A stretch of DNA of 64,000 bases from Streptomyces endocoffeicus (GTDB taxonomy: Bacteria; Actinomycetota; Actinomycetes; Streptomycetales; Streptomycetaceae): positions 186,001-250,000 of the forward strand of contig NZ_JAERRG010000016.1 of assembly GCF_016741935.1 (NCBI RefSeq), in the 5' to 3' direction. The notes beneath the pieces were generated by a model. That model ran no database searches. It was not told the DNA's origin and saw nothing but the letters and a program-made list of their open reading frames with translations. The translations under genes and the position numbers were made by a program. The first letter of the stretch is position 1. The number at the start of each line of letters is the position of its first letter. Below, piece by piece: positions 23,202 through 31,471 of this stretch.

Positions 23202-24004
23202 GCACGATGAGCGATTCCCTGGTCATCGCCCGACGGAATCTGATCCGGATGACCAGAATTCCCGAAATGGTCCTATTTGGGATAGTTCAGCCGGTGATGT
23301 TCGTGGTTCTCTTCACGTATGTCTTCGGCGGTTCGATGAAGATCGGCAACAGTACCGACCCGGACGTCTACAAGAACTTCCTGATGGCCGGGATCTTCGC
23401 GCAGACCGTGACCTTCGCCACCGCGGGCGCGGGCGCGGGGATCGCGGAGGACATGCACAAGGGGTTGATCGACCGGTTCCGCTCGCTGCCGATGGCCCGG
23501 GGCGCGGTGCTCACCGGCCGGACCTTCGCCGACCTGGTGCAGACGACGCTCACCCTGGTGGTGCTGGCCGTCGTCGCGCTGATCGTGGGCTGGCGCCCCG
23601 GCTTCGCGGACTCGACCAACATCGGGAAGATCCTGGGCGGCTTCGGCCTGCTGCTTCTTCTGGGATATGCCTTCACCTGGATCGGGGCGCTGATCGGGCT
23701 GTCCGTCCGCACCCCGGAGGCGGCGACCTCCGGCGGTCTGATCTGGCTGTTCCCGGTCACGTTCATCTCGAACGCCTTCGTGGACTCCAGCCAGATGACC
23801 CCCTGGCTGCGGCACATCGCCGAATGGAACCCGTTCAGCGCCACCGTGCAGGCGTGCCGTCAGCTCTTCGGCGACCCCGGCCTGTCCCGGTCCGGCGCCT
23901 GGCCGATGCAGCATCCGGTCTGGGCGTCGCTGATCTACTCGGCCCTGATCGTCGTGGTCTTCCGGACGCTGGCGGTGCGCAAGTACCGCTCGGCGACCGC
24001 CTGA
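23198..24004 (+). CDS. ABC-2 type transporter permease, DrrB-like
   Basis: 268 residues, starting inside the ATPase gene (ATGA overlap). Six hydrophobic segments are visible, starting with V-L-F-G-I-V-Q-P-V-M-F-V-V-L-F-T-Y-V-F-G-G-S, and the ABC-2 hallmark before the last helices, F-P-V-T-F-I-S-N-A-F-V-D, then W-L-R-H-I-A-E-W-N-P-F-S. With the DrrA-like ATPase it forms a complete exporter (two half-dimers). A strong terminator follows at 24107-24131. Confidence 0.92.
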   Translation: MSTMSDSLVIARRNLIRMTRIPEMVLFGIVQPVMFVVLFTYVFGGSMKIGNSTDPDVYKNFLMAGIFAQTVTFATAGAGAGIAEDMHKGLIDRFRSLPMARGAVLTGRTFADLVQTTLTLVVLAVVALIVGWRPGFADSTNIGKILGGFGLLLLLGYAFTWIGALIGLSVRTPEAATSGGLIWLFPVTFISNAFVDSSQMTPWLRHIAEWNPFSATVQACRQLFGDPGLSRSGAWPMQHPVWASLIYSALIVVVFRTLAVRKYRSATA

Positions 24005-24106
24005 GCCGGTTCTTCCGGGAGCGCGCCGCTTGAGCGTTCTTCGGGGGGCGCCGCTTGAGCGGCCCTTCCGGGGGTGTGGGGCGGCGGGAGTGCGGGGGTG
24101 AGGGGG

Positions 24107-24131
24107 AGCCCCGGCCGTTCGGCCGGGGCTT
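24107..24131. terminator. Bidirectional intrinsic-type terminator between the exporter and greA
   Basis: AGCCCCGGCC-GTTC-GGCCGGGGCT, a perfect 10-bp stem with a 4-nt loop, flanked by T at 24131. It lies 13 bp from the greA stop and 102 bp after the permease stop and can serve both convergent transcripts. Confidence 0.8.
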
Positions 24132-24143
24132 CACACCGGGCGT

Positions 24144-24641
24144 TCAGCCCTGGTAGGGCTTGGCCTCCAGGATTCGCACCGAGGCGGTGCGGCCGTTGGG
24201 GAGCTCGTACTCCGCGTCCTGGCCGACCTTCTTGCCGTTCACACCCGAACCCAGCGGGGACTGCGGCGAGTAGGTCTCGATGTCCGCGCTCGCGTACTCA
24301 CGGGAGGCGAGCAGGAAGGTCACGGTGTCGTCGGGGTCGCCGTCGAAGGCGATGGTGACCACCATGCCGGGGGCGACCACGCCGGTGTCCGCGGGTGCCT
24401 CGCCGACCTTCGCCTGCTGCAGGAGCTGCGTCAGCTGACGCACTCGGAGCTCCTGCTTGCCCTGCTCCTCCTTGGCGGCGTGGTAACCCCCGTTCTCCCG
24501 GAGGTCACCCTCCTCCCGGGCAGCCTCGATCTTCTTCGCGATCTCGACACGTGCGGGACCCGACAGGTACTCCAGCTCTGCCTTGAGCTGGTCGTACGCC
24601 TCCTGGGTCAGCCAGGTGACGTTCTCGCTGGTCTGGGTCAC
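24144..24641 (-). CDS. greA: Transcription elongation factor GreA
   Basis: 165 residues from the GTG at 24641, supported by GAGGAG 5 nt upstream; a longer frame from 24671 is not needed. N-terminal coiled coil with L-T-Q-E-A-Y-D-Q-L-K-A-E-L-E-Y-L and the acidic tip A-A-R-E-E-G-D-L-R-E-N-G-G-Y, whose D and E residues act in the RNA polymerase secondary channel to stimulate cleavage of backtracked RNA. The C-terminal FKBP-like domain ends S-P-Q-S-P-L-G-S-G-V-N-G-K-K-V-G-Q. Both domains are complete. Confidence 0.96.
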   Translation of the reverse strand: MTQTSENVTWLTQEAYDQLKAELEYLSGPARVEIAKKIEAAREEGDLRENGGYHAAKEEQGKQELRVRQLTQLLQQAKVGEAPADTGVVAPGMVVTIAFDGDPDDTVTFLLASREYASADIETYSPQSPLGSGVNGKKVGQDAEYELPNGRTASVRILEAKPYQG

Positions 24642-24829
24642 AGGTGCTCCTCGTCGGTACTGGGAATACAAATGAACGCCCTACTCAGAAGGGTGCGCCT
24701 TCGTAGCCGGGCGAAACCACGAGCCTAACAATTCCGGCAAGAAACGGGGAGGAGGGAACCGGGCGCAATGCGTAGGAAACGCGTCAGCGCTGGTCAGATC
24801 GGGGCAGGCGCCCGACACGTCCAGTTCGA

Positions 24830-25234
24830 TTATCGAACAGGCTCGCAGCCGATCAACTCGGCGCTGGTCGCCCGGGCCGTCGTCCGCACGGTCACGACCT
24901 TGACCATGTCCTCCTGGCGCTGGCCGAAGGTGAAGTCCTTCCGGCCCACCTCGTCGTGGTACTCGTCCAGGGTACGCACCGTGCAGACACCGGTCGCGTC
25001 CTTATCCTTGGTGATCTCCAGCCGGACGTCCACGGCGTCGTCGGCGACCACCTTGAAACCGGTCAACCGGCCGCTGACGTCCTGACCGGCGATGTAGTCG
25101 TACCCGAACCACCCGATCAGGGCCAGCAGCCCGGCACCGAGCACGGCACCGACGATCTTCAGCGTCCGGTCGGCACGCGCGTCCGCGGACCGGCCGTAAC
25201 GCCCGTCGGGCAGCCCCTCGCGCACCGCGGTCAT
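24830..25234 (-). CDS. DUF4307 membrane protein
   Basis: 134 residues from the ATG at 25234, preceded by AGGAGG 7 nt upstream; a frame opening at 25309 would cross the mca promoter. Residues ~30-50 are a single membrane helix (I-V-G-A-V-L-G-A-G-L-L-A-L-I-G-W-F-G-Y-D-Y-I), followed by an extracellular beta-rich domain with two Cys (C-T-V-R-T and I-G-C-E-P). DUF4307 proteins are found next to mca in many actinomycetes; function unknown. It is divergent from mca with a 97-bp shared promoter region. Confidence 0.85.
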   Translation of the reverse strand: MTAVREGLPDGRYGRSADARADRTLKIVGAVLGAGLLALIGWFGYDYIAGQDVSGRLTGFKVVADDAVDVRLEITKDKDATGVCTVRTLDEYHDEVGRKDFTFGQRQEDMVKVVTVRTTARATSAELIGCEPVR

Positions 25235-25331
25235 GGGCGTTCCTCCTGCTGGGGGAGAGATCGGAATTATTCGTCCCCGGTTTAGGTCACTATAGAAGCC
25301 GTCTTCCACGACGAATCACTGAGGATCGAAC

Positions 25332-26204
25332 TTGACTGAGCAGCTGCGTTTGATGGCCGTGCACGCGCACCCGGATGACGAGTCGAGCAAGGGCGCGGCC
25401 ACCATGGCCAAGTACGTGTCCGAGGGGGTGGATGTGCTGGTCGCCACCTGCACAGGCGGGGAGCGCGGCTCCATCCTCAACCCCAAGCTCCAGGGTGACC
25501 CCTACATCGAGGAGCACATTCACGAGGTCCGCGCCAAGGAGATGGACGAGGCGCGCCAGATCCTCGGCGTCAGGCAGGAGTGGCTGGGCTTCGTGGACTC
25601 CGGACTGCCCGAGGGCGATCCGCTGCCGCCACTGCCCGAGGGCTGCTTCGCACTGCAGGACGTGGAGGCCGCGGCGGAGCCCCTGGTGAAGCTGATCCGT
25701 ACGTTCAAGCCGCAGGTGATCACCACCTATGACGAGAATGGCGGCTATCCGCACCCCGACCACATCATGACCCACAAGATCTCGATGGTGGCCTTCGAGG
25801 CGGCCGGTGACCCCGAGAAGTACCCGGAGGCGGGGGAGCCCTGGCAGCCGCAGAAGCTCTACTACAACCAGGGCTTCAACCGGGCGCGCACCGTGGCGCT
25901 GCACGAGGCGCTGCTGGCCCGCGGGCTGGACTCGCCTTACGAGGAGTGGCTGGAGCGCTGGAAGACGTTCGGGCGGCCCGAGCGCACCCTGACCACCTAT
26001 GTGCCCTGCGCCGACTTCTTCGAGATCCGCGACAAGGCGCTGGCCGCGCACCGTACGCAGATCGACCCCGACGGCGGCTGGTTCCGGGTGCCCATGGACA
26101 TCCAGAAGGAGGTCTGGCCCACCGAGGAGTACGAGCTCGCGAAGTCGCGCGTGGACACTTCCCTCCCCGAGGACGACCTCTTCGCGGGCGTCCGCAACAA
26201 TTGA
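25332..26204 (+). CDS. mca: Mycothiol S-conjugate amidase
   Basis: 290 residues from a TTG at 25332 (GAGG 7 nt upstream). LmbE-like zinc amidohydrolase: H-A-H-P-D-D-E-S (11-18) with the zinc-binding His and Asp, and the later H-P-D-H motif in G-Y-P-H-P-D-H-I with the third ligand. It cleaves mycothiol conjugates of electrophiles into a mercapturic acid, which is exported, and GlcN-Ins, which is recycled. Length and the T-C-T-G-G-E-R-G-S-I-L-N-P segment favour Mca over the related deacetylase MshB. A small membrane-protein gene follows within 5 bp. Confidence 0.95.
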   Translation: MTEQLRLMAVHAHPDDESSKGAATMAKYVSEGVDVLVATCTGGERGSILNPKLQGDPYIEEHIHEVRAKEMDEARQILGVRQEWLGFVDSGLPEGDPLPPLPEGCFALQDVEAAAEPLVKLIRTFKPQVITTYDENGGYPHPDHIMTHKISMVAFEAAGDPEKYPEAGEPWQPQKLYYNQGFNRARTVALHEALLARGLDSPYEEWLERWKTFGRPERTLTTYVPCADFFEIRDKALAAHRTQIDPDGGWFRVPMDIQKEVWPTEEYELAKSRVDTSLPEDDLFAGVRNN

Positions 26205-26208
26205 CCCC

Positions 26209-26481
26209 ATGATGAGCGCCACCAGCACCCTCGCCATGACGCATCTCGTCCCGCTCGCCAAGGACCTGGACGAGAACAAGGTGACCCCGGGCGTCCTCGG
26301 TTTCATCGTCTTCGCCGTGATCGGCGCGGCGGTGTGGCTGCTGATGAAGTCCATGAACAAGCACATGAAGCGGGTGAACTTCGAGGAGGCACCGGAGGAG
26401 CCCGGCAAGGCTCCGGCGGCCGCCTCCGCCGAAGGCGCCAAGGGTGCCAAGGGCACCAAGGGCGAGGAGCGCACGGCCTGA
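26209..26481 (+). CDS. Small single-span membrane protein downstream of mca
   Basis: 90 residues from the first of two ATGs at 26209; the ATG at 26236 (MTHLVPLAKDLDENK) is an alternative, and no ribosome site is visible, so translation may depend on coupling to mca (4 bp gap). One hydrophobic helix (V-L-G-F-I-V-F-A-V-I-G-A-A-V-W-L-L-M) is followed by a basic juxtamembrane segment K-S-M-N-K-H-M-K-R-V and a low-complexity Lys/Gly/Ala tail. From memory, conserved directly after mca in Streptomyces; function unknown. Confidence 0.75.
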   Translation: MMSATSTLAMTHLVPLAKDLDENKVTPGVLGFIVFAVIGAAVWLLMKSMNKHMKRVNFEEAPEEPGKAPAAASAEGAKGAKGTKGEERTA

Positions 26482-26566
26482 ACCCCGGCCGGGCCCGACC
26501 GCGTGTCCCGCGCACGATCGACGGCATCACAGCGCACTTCCGGCAGGGGCACTTCCAGCGGAGCGC

Positions 26567-29500
26567 TCAGGCGCGAGGTCGGTCCGGCAGCACGGCCATG
26601 ACCTCGCGCGAGTGGCGGCTCGGCACCATGCCGAGCTGCCATGCCTGCCATCCCGTCTCCGGCTCGACGCCGCGCTCCAGCACCAGCGCGAACGCCTCCG
26701 CGCACCCCGCCAGCCGGGAATCGCCCGCCGTGCCCTCCTCGCGCATCTCCCGCATCAGCTCCGCCAGCTCCTCCTGGGCCACCGCCGTGCCGATGACCGA
26801 GCCCCCGGCGGAGGCGAACGGCAGCAGCGTGCAGCGCAGGAACCGGGCCCAGGAGCGGCCGCGCCGGTCCCCGTACCCCGCGAACAGCACGGCCGCCTCG
26901 TCCACCAGCTCCAGCGCCTGCGCCGCCTTGCCGTTTCCCGCGTCGATCACCGCCAGCTCGACACAGGACCATGCCTCGCCATGGGCCACGCCCACCCGGC
27001 GGAAGTCCTGCCGCGCGTCCTGGAGCAGCTGCCGGGCGAAGCCGCTGTTGCGCAGCGAGCCCGTCTGCGCCGCCCGCAGATCACGGGTGACCCGTGCCGA
27101 GTGATGCCGGGCACACGCCAGCCCGTACACATCCCGCATCCGGCTGAACATCGTGCGGGCCCGCTCCAGCTCGCGCACCGCCGAGTCGTGGTCGCCGCGC
27201 TCCTCCAGCGCCTGGCCCAGGTAGTACAGCGTCCACGCCTCGCCGCGCGCGTCCTCGTTCTCCCGGTGGCGGGTGAGGGCCTGGCGCAGCTGGTCGACGG
27301 CCACCGACGACTCCCCGGCCACCAGCCGGGCCCTGGCGAGCTGGGTGAGCGCCCATGCCTCACCGCGCTGGTCATGGGTGCGGCTGTAGGCGTCCAGCGC
27401 GTCCCCCAGCTCGGACTCGGCGCGCGGCACATCTCCCATCCGCAGACAGGCCTGGCCGAGCTGGAAGTGCGCCCACGCCTGGCCGTGCAGGCTCTCGCTC
27501 TCCTCATGCAGCTCCAGCGCCTCGCCCAGCAGCTCCAGGGCCTCGGTCAGCCCGCCGCGGTCGCGCTCCACCGCCGCCAGGGCGTGCATCGTCCAGGCCC
27601 GGTCGCCGCGCAGCTCCTCGGCCCGCTGGAGCTCCAGCGCCTCGCGCAGCTTCGCCGCGGCCTGCACGAGATTGCCCTGGTGGTGCAGGGTGATACCGAG
27701 ACTGCACAGGGCGCGGGCCGCGCCCGCCTGGTGCTGGGCCTCGAAATACAGGTCCACCACCGAGGACAGCGTGGTGCGCGCCTGGTCCAGCTCGCCGAGC
27801 TGGCGGGCCGCGATACCGGTGCGCCACTGCACGGACCGCATCAGCAGCCCCTGGTCGACGGCCTGGGTGAGCTCGCTGATCTCGCCCAGCCGGTAGAGAT
27901 CGCCGCGCAGCAGGCAGTAGTCGCACAGCGCGCCCAGGAGGTGCAGCACCGCGGACTGGTCCACGCCCTCGGCATGGCGCAGCGCGGCGGTGATGAAGCT
28001 CGACTCGTCGTCCAGCCAGCGCAGCGCCGCGTCCAGCGAGGCGAAGCCATGGGCCGCGCCCTTGCCGAAGATGTCGGCACGGGTGGAGGTCTTGCCGTCG
28101 ACCAGCCGGATCACCGAATCCGCCAGCTCGGCATAGCTGCGGATCAGCCGCTCCTGCGCGGCGGTGCGCTGCTCCGGCTCCTCCTCGTCCAGCAGCCGGG
28201 CGTGGGCGAAGGAACGCACCAGGTCATGGAGGCGGTAGCGGCTGCCGCGGACATGCTGGATCAGCCCGGCCCGGCCGAGCGCCTCCAGATGGCGGCCGGC
28301 CTCCTGCTCATCGGCGTCCAGCAGTGCCGCGGCCGCGGCGCCGCCCAGGCTGGCCCGCCCGGCCAGCGCCAGCCGACGCAGCAGCCGCCGGGCGCCCTCC
28401 TGCTGGTCGGTGTAGCGCAGCCACAGGGTGCGCTCGATCGCGCCCACCGGGCCGTACGCCTCCAGGTCGGTGACCAGGGCGGCGGGGGAGCGGGGGCCGA
28501 GCGAGGAGCCCGCGATCCGCAGCGCCAGCGGCAGCCGCCCGCACAGCTCGGCGATCCGCTCCACGGACTGCCCGTCGTAGGGGCCCGCGCCGGTGGGCTC
28601 CTCGGCGGAGGCCCGCAGCAGCTCCTCGGCGCCCGGCTCGTCCAGCGGGCCCACCTCGATCCGGTGCACCCAGGCGGCGAGGTCGTCCGGCAGGTCGAGC
28701 GGGGTGCGCGAGGTGATCAGGACCAGGCCGTCGGACCGCTCGGGGATCAGCGTGCGCACCTGCTCGGCGTCGCGGGCGTCATCGAGCACGATGGTGACCG
28801 GCAGCCCGGTCAGATACTGGTGATACAGCTCGGTGAGCCGTCTGATGTGCTGGTCCTGCGAGGAGCGCTCGCGGAAGAGCAGCTGGTCGCGGGGTGCGCC
28901 GAGCCGGTTCAGCAGATGCAGCAGCGCGTCGCGGGTGGGCAGCGGGGCCTGCTCGGGGCTGTCGCCGCGCAGATCGACCAGGCACGCGCCACGGAACTCA
29001 TCGCGCAGATGGTGGGCCGCCCGCACGGCCAGCATGGTCCGGCCGGAGCCCGGCGGGCCCTCCAGCAGCACCACCGTGGGCTTGGTCTCCGTGGACGCGC
29101 GGGCCTGCCGCACCCACTGCGCGATCTGTGTGATCTGTGCATGGCGCCCGGCGAACGGGCCGTCCGCCTCGGGCAGCTGGGCGAAGGACTGCTCCAGCAC
29201 GGTGCGCCTGCGGGCCGCCTGGCTGCGGTCCGCGCCACGCAGCCTCGGCTGACCGGTGACGGAGGCGGAGCGCTTCGCCGAACCGCCGCCCTGGCGGGTG
29301 GCGGCCGTGGTCATCCGGTGCTGGTCGATGAACGGCCGGATGCCCCGCACCTCGACCGCCGTGAGCCACTGCAGCCGCAACTGCTCGGCCCCACCGGGCT
29401 GGTTCCGCAGCGCGGCCTGGCGGTGGGCGGCCGGCCAGTGGCTCGCGGTGAGCTTGACGACGGCGGCGGCCGACCCGGCCACGGCGGCCGTGACCCCCGC

Positions 29501-29845
29501 GCCCAGCGCCGTGCCCGCCGAGGTGCCGTACCCGAGATCCGCGCCGAAGGCCGCCACCGCGGCGACCGCCGCGGCCAGCGCCGGGGTGCCCAGCTGCCCG
29601 CGCGAGAGCCGGGCGGAGAGCGGTCTGCTGCCCGCGTCCGACTCATCCAGCGCGCGCACATACGCCCCGTACTCCTCCGCGGCGGCGGCGGTCATCTCGT
29701 CGAGCGCGCCGCGCGCCCGGCTGAGCAGCACCCCGCCGTCGGTGCGCCCGCCCGAGCGGCGCACCTCCTCCTCCACGGCCCGAGACAGCAGCCGCTCGAC
29801 TTCCGTCCGGTGGCTGTCCCGCAGCACCGCCAGTGACGCCGGCAT
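26567..29845 (-). CDS. STAND (NB-ARC) ATPase with TPR repeats and two membrane helices
   Basis: 1,092 residues from the ATG at 29845 (GGAGG upstream). Residues ~1-80: helical; 86-101 and 113-131: two hydrophobic helices forming a hairpin; ~215-500: NB-ARC ATPase with Walker A G-P-P-G-S-G-R-T (263-270), Walker B T-I-V-L-D-D-A (351-357), sensor L-I-T-S-R (376-380) and C-G-R-L-P-L-A-L-R; then a winged-helix part (Y-R-L-H-D-L-V-R-S-F-A); residues ~660-1020: at least six TPR-like repeats (A-W-T-x-x-x-L-G/A pattern every ~40 residues). It has no N-terminal DNA-binding or effector enzyme domain. Such proteins are ligand-sensing switches; here the membrane hairpin would be the output. Two DnaA-box sequences lie upstream. 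Confidence 0.87.
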   Translation of the reverse strand: MPASLAVLRDSHRTEVERLLSRAVEEEVRRSGGRTDGGVLLSRARGALDEMTAAAAEEYGAYVRALDESDAGSRPLSARLSRGQLGTPALAAAVAAVAAFGADLGYGTSAGTALGAGVTAAVAGSAAAVVKLTASHWPAAHRQAALRNQPGGAEQLRLQWLTAVEVRGIRPFIDQHRMTTAATRQGGGSAKRSASVTGQPRLRGADRSQAARRRTVLEQSFAQLPEADGPFAGRHAQITQIAQWVRQARASTETKPTVVLLEGPPGSGRTMLAVRAAHHLRDEFRGACLVDLRGDSPEQAPLPTRDALLHLLNRLGAPRDQLLFRERSSQDQHIRRLTELYHQYLTGLPVTIVLDDARDAEQVRTLIPERSDGLVLITSRTPLDLPDDLAAWVHRIEVGPLDEPGAEELLRASAEEPTGAGPYDGQSVERIAELCGRLPLALRIAGSSLGPRSPAALVTDLEAYGPVGAIERTLWLRYTDQQEGARRLLRRLALAGRASLGGAAAAALLDADEQEAGRHLEALGRAGLIQHVRGSRYRLHDLVRSFAHARLLDEEEPEQRTAAQERLIRSYAELADSVIRLVDGKTSTRADIFGKGAAHGFASLDAALRWLDDESSFITAALRHAEGVDQSAVLHLLGALCDYCLLRGDLYRLGEISELTQAVDQGLLMRSVQWRTGIAARQLGELDQARTTLSSVVDLYFEAQHQAGAARALCSLGITLHHQGNLVQAAAKLREALELQRAEELRGDRAWTMHALAAVERDRGGLTEALELLGEALELHEESESLHGQAWAHFQLGQACLRMGDVPRAESELGDALDAYSRTHDQRGEAWALTQLARARLVAGESSVAVDQLRQALTRHRENEDARGEAWTLYYLGQALEERGDHDSAVRELERARTMFSRMRDVYGLACARHHSARVTRDLRAAQTGSLRNSGFARQLLQDARQDFRRVGVAHGEAWSCVELAVIDAGNGKAAQALELVDEAAVLFAGYGDRRGRSWARFLRCTLLPFASAGGSVIGTAVAQEELAELMREMREEGTAGDSRLAGCAEAFALVLERGVEPETGWQAWQLGMVPSRHSREVMAVLPDRPRA

Positions 29846-29907
29846 GGTGATCCCCCTCCTGCAGCAGTGCACTCAGTCTTCCGTTTCTGGCTCCTATCCG
29901 GCAGTCC

Positions 29908-29931
29908 TGTGGATAACTCCCCTGTGGATAA
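29908..29931 (-). promoter_or_regulatory. Two DnaA-box-like 9-mers in the leader of the STAND ATPase gene
   Basis: TGTGGATAA at 29908-29916 and again at 29923-29931, i.e. TTATCCACA on the - strand, 15 bp apart. Each is a perfect match to the general DnaA box. They are 63 to 86 bp upstream of the start codon. Confidence 0.5.
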
Positions 29932-30003
29932 CTTCGCCTGTCTCGCCGGGTGGGGGAGGATGGGCCCGAGTGCGCCTCGCCGTCCGCCGGGAGCGGCTAC
30001 CGG

Positions 30004-30071
30004 CTCAACCGGTCTCGCTCAACCGCTTGCTCAACCGGTCTTGTTCAACCGGTCTTGCTCAACCGGTCTTG
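30004..30071. repeat. 14-bp tandem repeat overlapping the 3' end of the secreted-protein gene
   Basis: CTCAACCGGTCTTG-type units at 30004-30017, a shortened one at 30018-30029, then 30030-30043, 30044-30057 and 30058-30071. Each full unit contains the palindrome ACCGGT. The last unit covers the stop codon of the gene ending at 30059. Confidence 0.75.
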
Positions 30072-31132
30072 ACGGGGGTCAGGGTGAACCCGTCGTTGGG
30101 CTTGCCCGCGAGGAACTGGGCCAGCCCACCGCTGAGCGTGTACGTCGTCCCGCCCGGTCCCACGGTGACGTCGCTGGTGATGGGGTCCTTGACGGTGTCG
30201 GTGACGCTCACCGTGGCTTCCTTCCAGCCGTCGCGGGGCTTCACCAGCTGGACCTTGGCGGGCTTGCCGGTCAGGAGACCGCTGCTGACCGCCGTGATCG
30301 AGCCGTCCTTCAGGAGCTCCATGCCGGCCGGCGGGGACGACAGCGGCTTGTCGAGCTTCACCTTCCGCGCCCCTCCGGGGTTGTCGACGGGCACTCGTAC
30401 CAAGGAGCCGTCGGCCATGGAGATGATCAGCTGGTTTCCCTCCACCCACTCGACCGCTGTCATGCCGACATCGTTGAGGAAGTCGGGGATGTCGAGCTTG
30501 CCCTGGAGCAGGTCGCTCCGCAGGAAGACCTTGGCGCGGCCCTGCTTGTCGATGCGGAACACCGTCGGGCTCAGCTCGTCGACGGCGTAGGTGGTGCCGT
30601 CGGGCGCCACCGCCACGTCGGAGATCAGGTGCTTCTTGCCGTCGTTGGTGATCGCGGTCAGATCGACGCACCAATCCTGCTTCCCGGTCTTCAGGTCGTA
30701 GCTGCCGACACCGGCGACCTTGAAGGGGTTGTCCTTGTCGGAACGGTCGGCGATGCCGTAGTCCGCATTGCTGACCATGATGCGGTTCCGCTCGCGGTCG
30801 ACCTTGACGGCCTGCGGCGACACCAGTGCCGGGTCGTTGATGTGGGTGCGCACCTTTCCATCCGGACCGAAGGCAGTGACTTTGCCTTGCTTCAGCGAGG
30901 CGGCGAAGAACGTCTTCGACCGCGGGTCGTAGTCCAAGGAGTGCGGGAACACGTTCGGGCCGTCGGCCTTGATGACGCTGGGTATCGCCTGCTTGCTCTG
31001 CTCGGCCCGGGTCTGGGTCCGCTCGGCGCCGGATCCGGCGGAGGAACCGCTCGTGGCCATCGCCGTCCCGGTGGCCGCGGCAGCGACGAGTGCCGCACCT
31101 GCGATGGCGATCTTCAGCTTCGTCTTCTTCAT
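30059..31132 (-). CDS. Secreted beta-propeller-like (SMP-30/NHL-type) protein
   Basis: 357 residues from the ATG at 31132 (AGGAG upstream). A signal peptide is clear: M-K-K-T-K-L-K, then a hydrophobic core I-A-I-A-G-A-A-L-V-A-A-A-A-T-G-T-A, cleavage near A-M-A. The mature part has repeated strands of the propeller type: F-P-H-S-L-D-Y-D-P, S-P-Q-A-V-K-V-D-R-E-R-N-R-I-M-V-S, I-S-D-V-A-V-A-P-D-G-T-T-Y and V-T-V-G-P-G-G-T-T-Y-T-L-S-G-G. These resemble SMP-30/gluconolactonase or NHL propellers; no catalytic metal site is obvious. It is exported, monocistronic, and has four 28-bp repeats in its upstream region. Confidence 0.78.
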   Translation of the reverse strand: MKKTKLKIAIAGAALVAAAATGTAMATSGSSAGSGAERTQTRAEQSKQAIPSVIKADGPNVFPHSLDYDPRSKTFFAASLKQGKVTAFGPDGKVRTHINDPALVSPQAVKVDRERNRIMVSNADYGIADRSDKDNPFKVAGVGSYDLKTGKQDWCVDLTAITNDGKKHLISDVAVAPDGTTYAVDELSPTVFRIDKQGRAKVFLRSDLLQGKLDIPDFLNDVGMTAVEWVEGNQLIISMADGSLVRVPVDNPGGARKVKLDKPLSSPPAGMELLKDGSITAVSSGLLTGKPAKVQLVKPRDGWKEATVSVTDTVKDPITSDVTVGPGGTTYTLSGGLAQFLAGKPNDGFTLTPVKTG

Positions 31133-31292
31133 TGTCCTTGCTCCTCTTGAGTGTTGGGGTCGGCGTGGGGGTTTGAATCGGGGTGAAAGCGGAGGAAAAG
31201 AGGGGGGCGGCGTCAGTGGCGGCGGGAAGGCGCGCGTGACGGGGCCCGTGGCGCTCCCCGCCGGTCTCTGGCGCCTCGGGCGCCTAGGGCCG

Positions 31293-31403
31293 GGGGCTGC
31301 CGAGTGATGTTCATCGGGCGGGGGCTGCCGGGTGATGTTCATCGGCCGGGGACTGCCGAGTGATGTTCATCGGGCGGGGGCCGCCGGGTGATGTTCAGGG
31401 GCG
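31293..31403. repeat. 28-bp tandem repeat, four copies, and 8-bp repeats upstream of the propeller gene
   Basis: Units 31293-31320, 31321-31348, 31349-31376 and 31377-31403 (27 bp) share GTGATGTTCA in a G-rich frame. A second array of the 8-bp unit GCCGGAC(G/A) runs from 31433 to 31470. Together they fill most of the 339 bp between the propeller gene start (31132) and the stop of the next gene (31472); I see no gene in this stretch. Confidence 0.85.
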
Positions 31404-31471
31404 ACGCGCTGAGCGGACTGTGGGACTCCGGCGGCCGGACAGCCGGACGGCCGGACGGCCGGACAGCCGGA

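Noticed and set aside
26444..29836. A 1,130-codon open frame on the + strand
   Set aside because: It is antisense to the STAND/TPR gene. The translation is Arg/Gln/Gly-rich with no domain, as expected from the opposite strand of a GC-rich gene.
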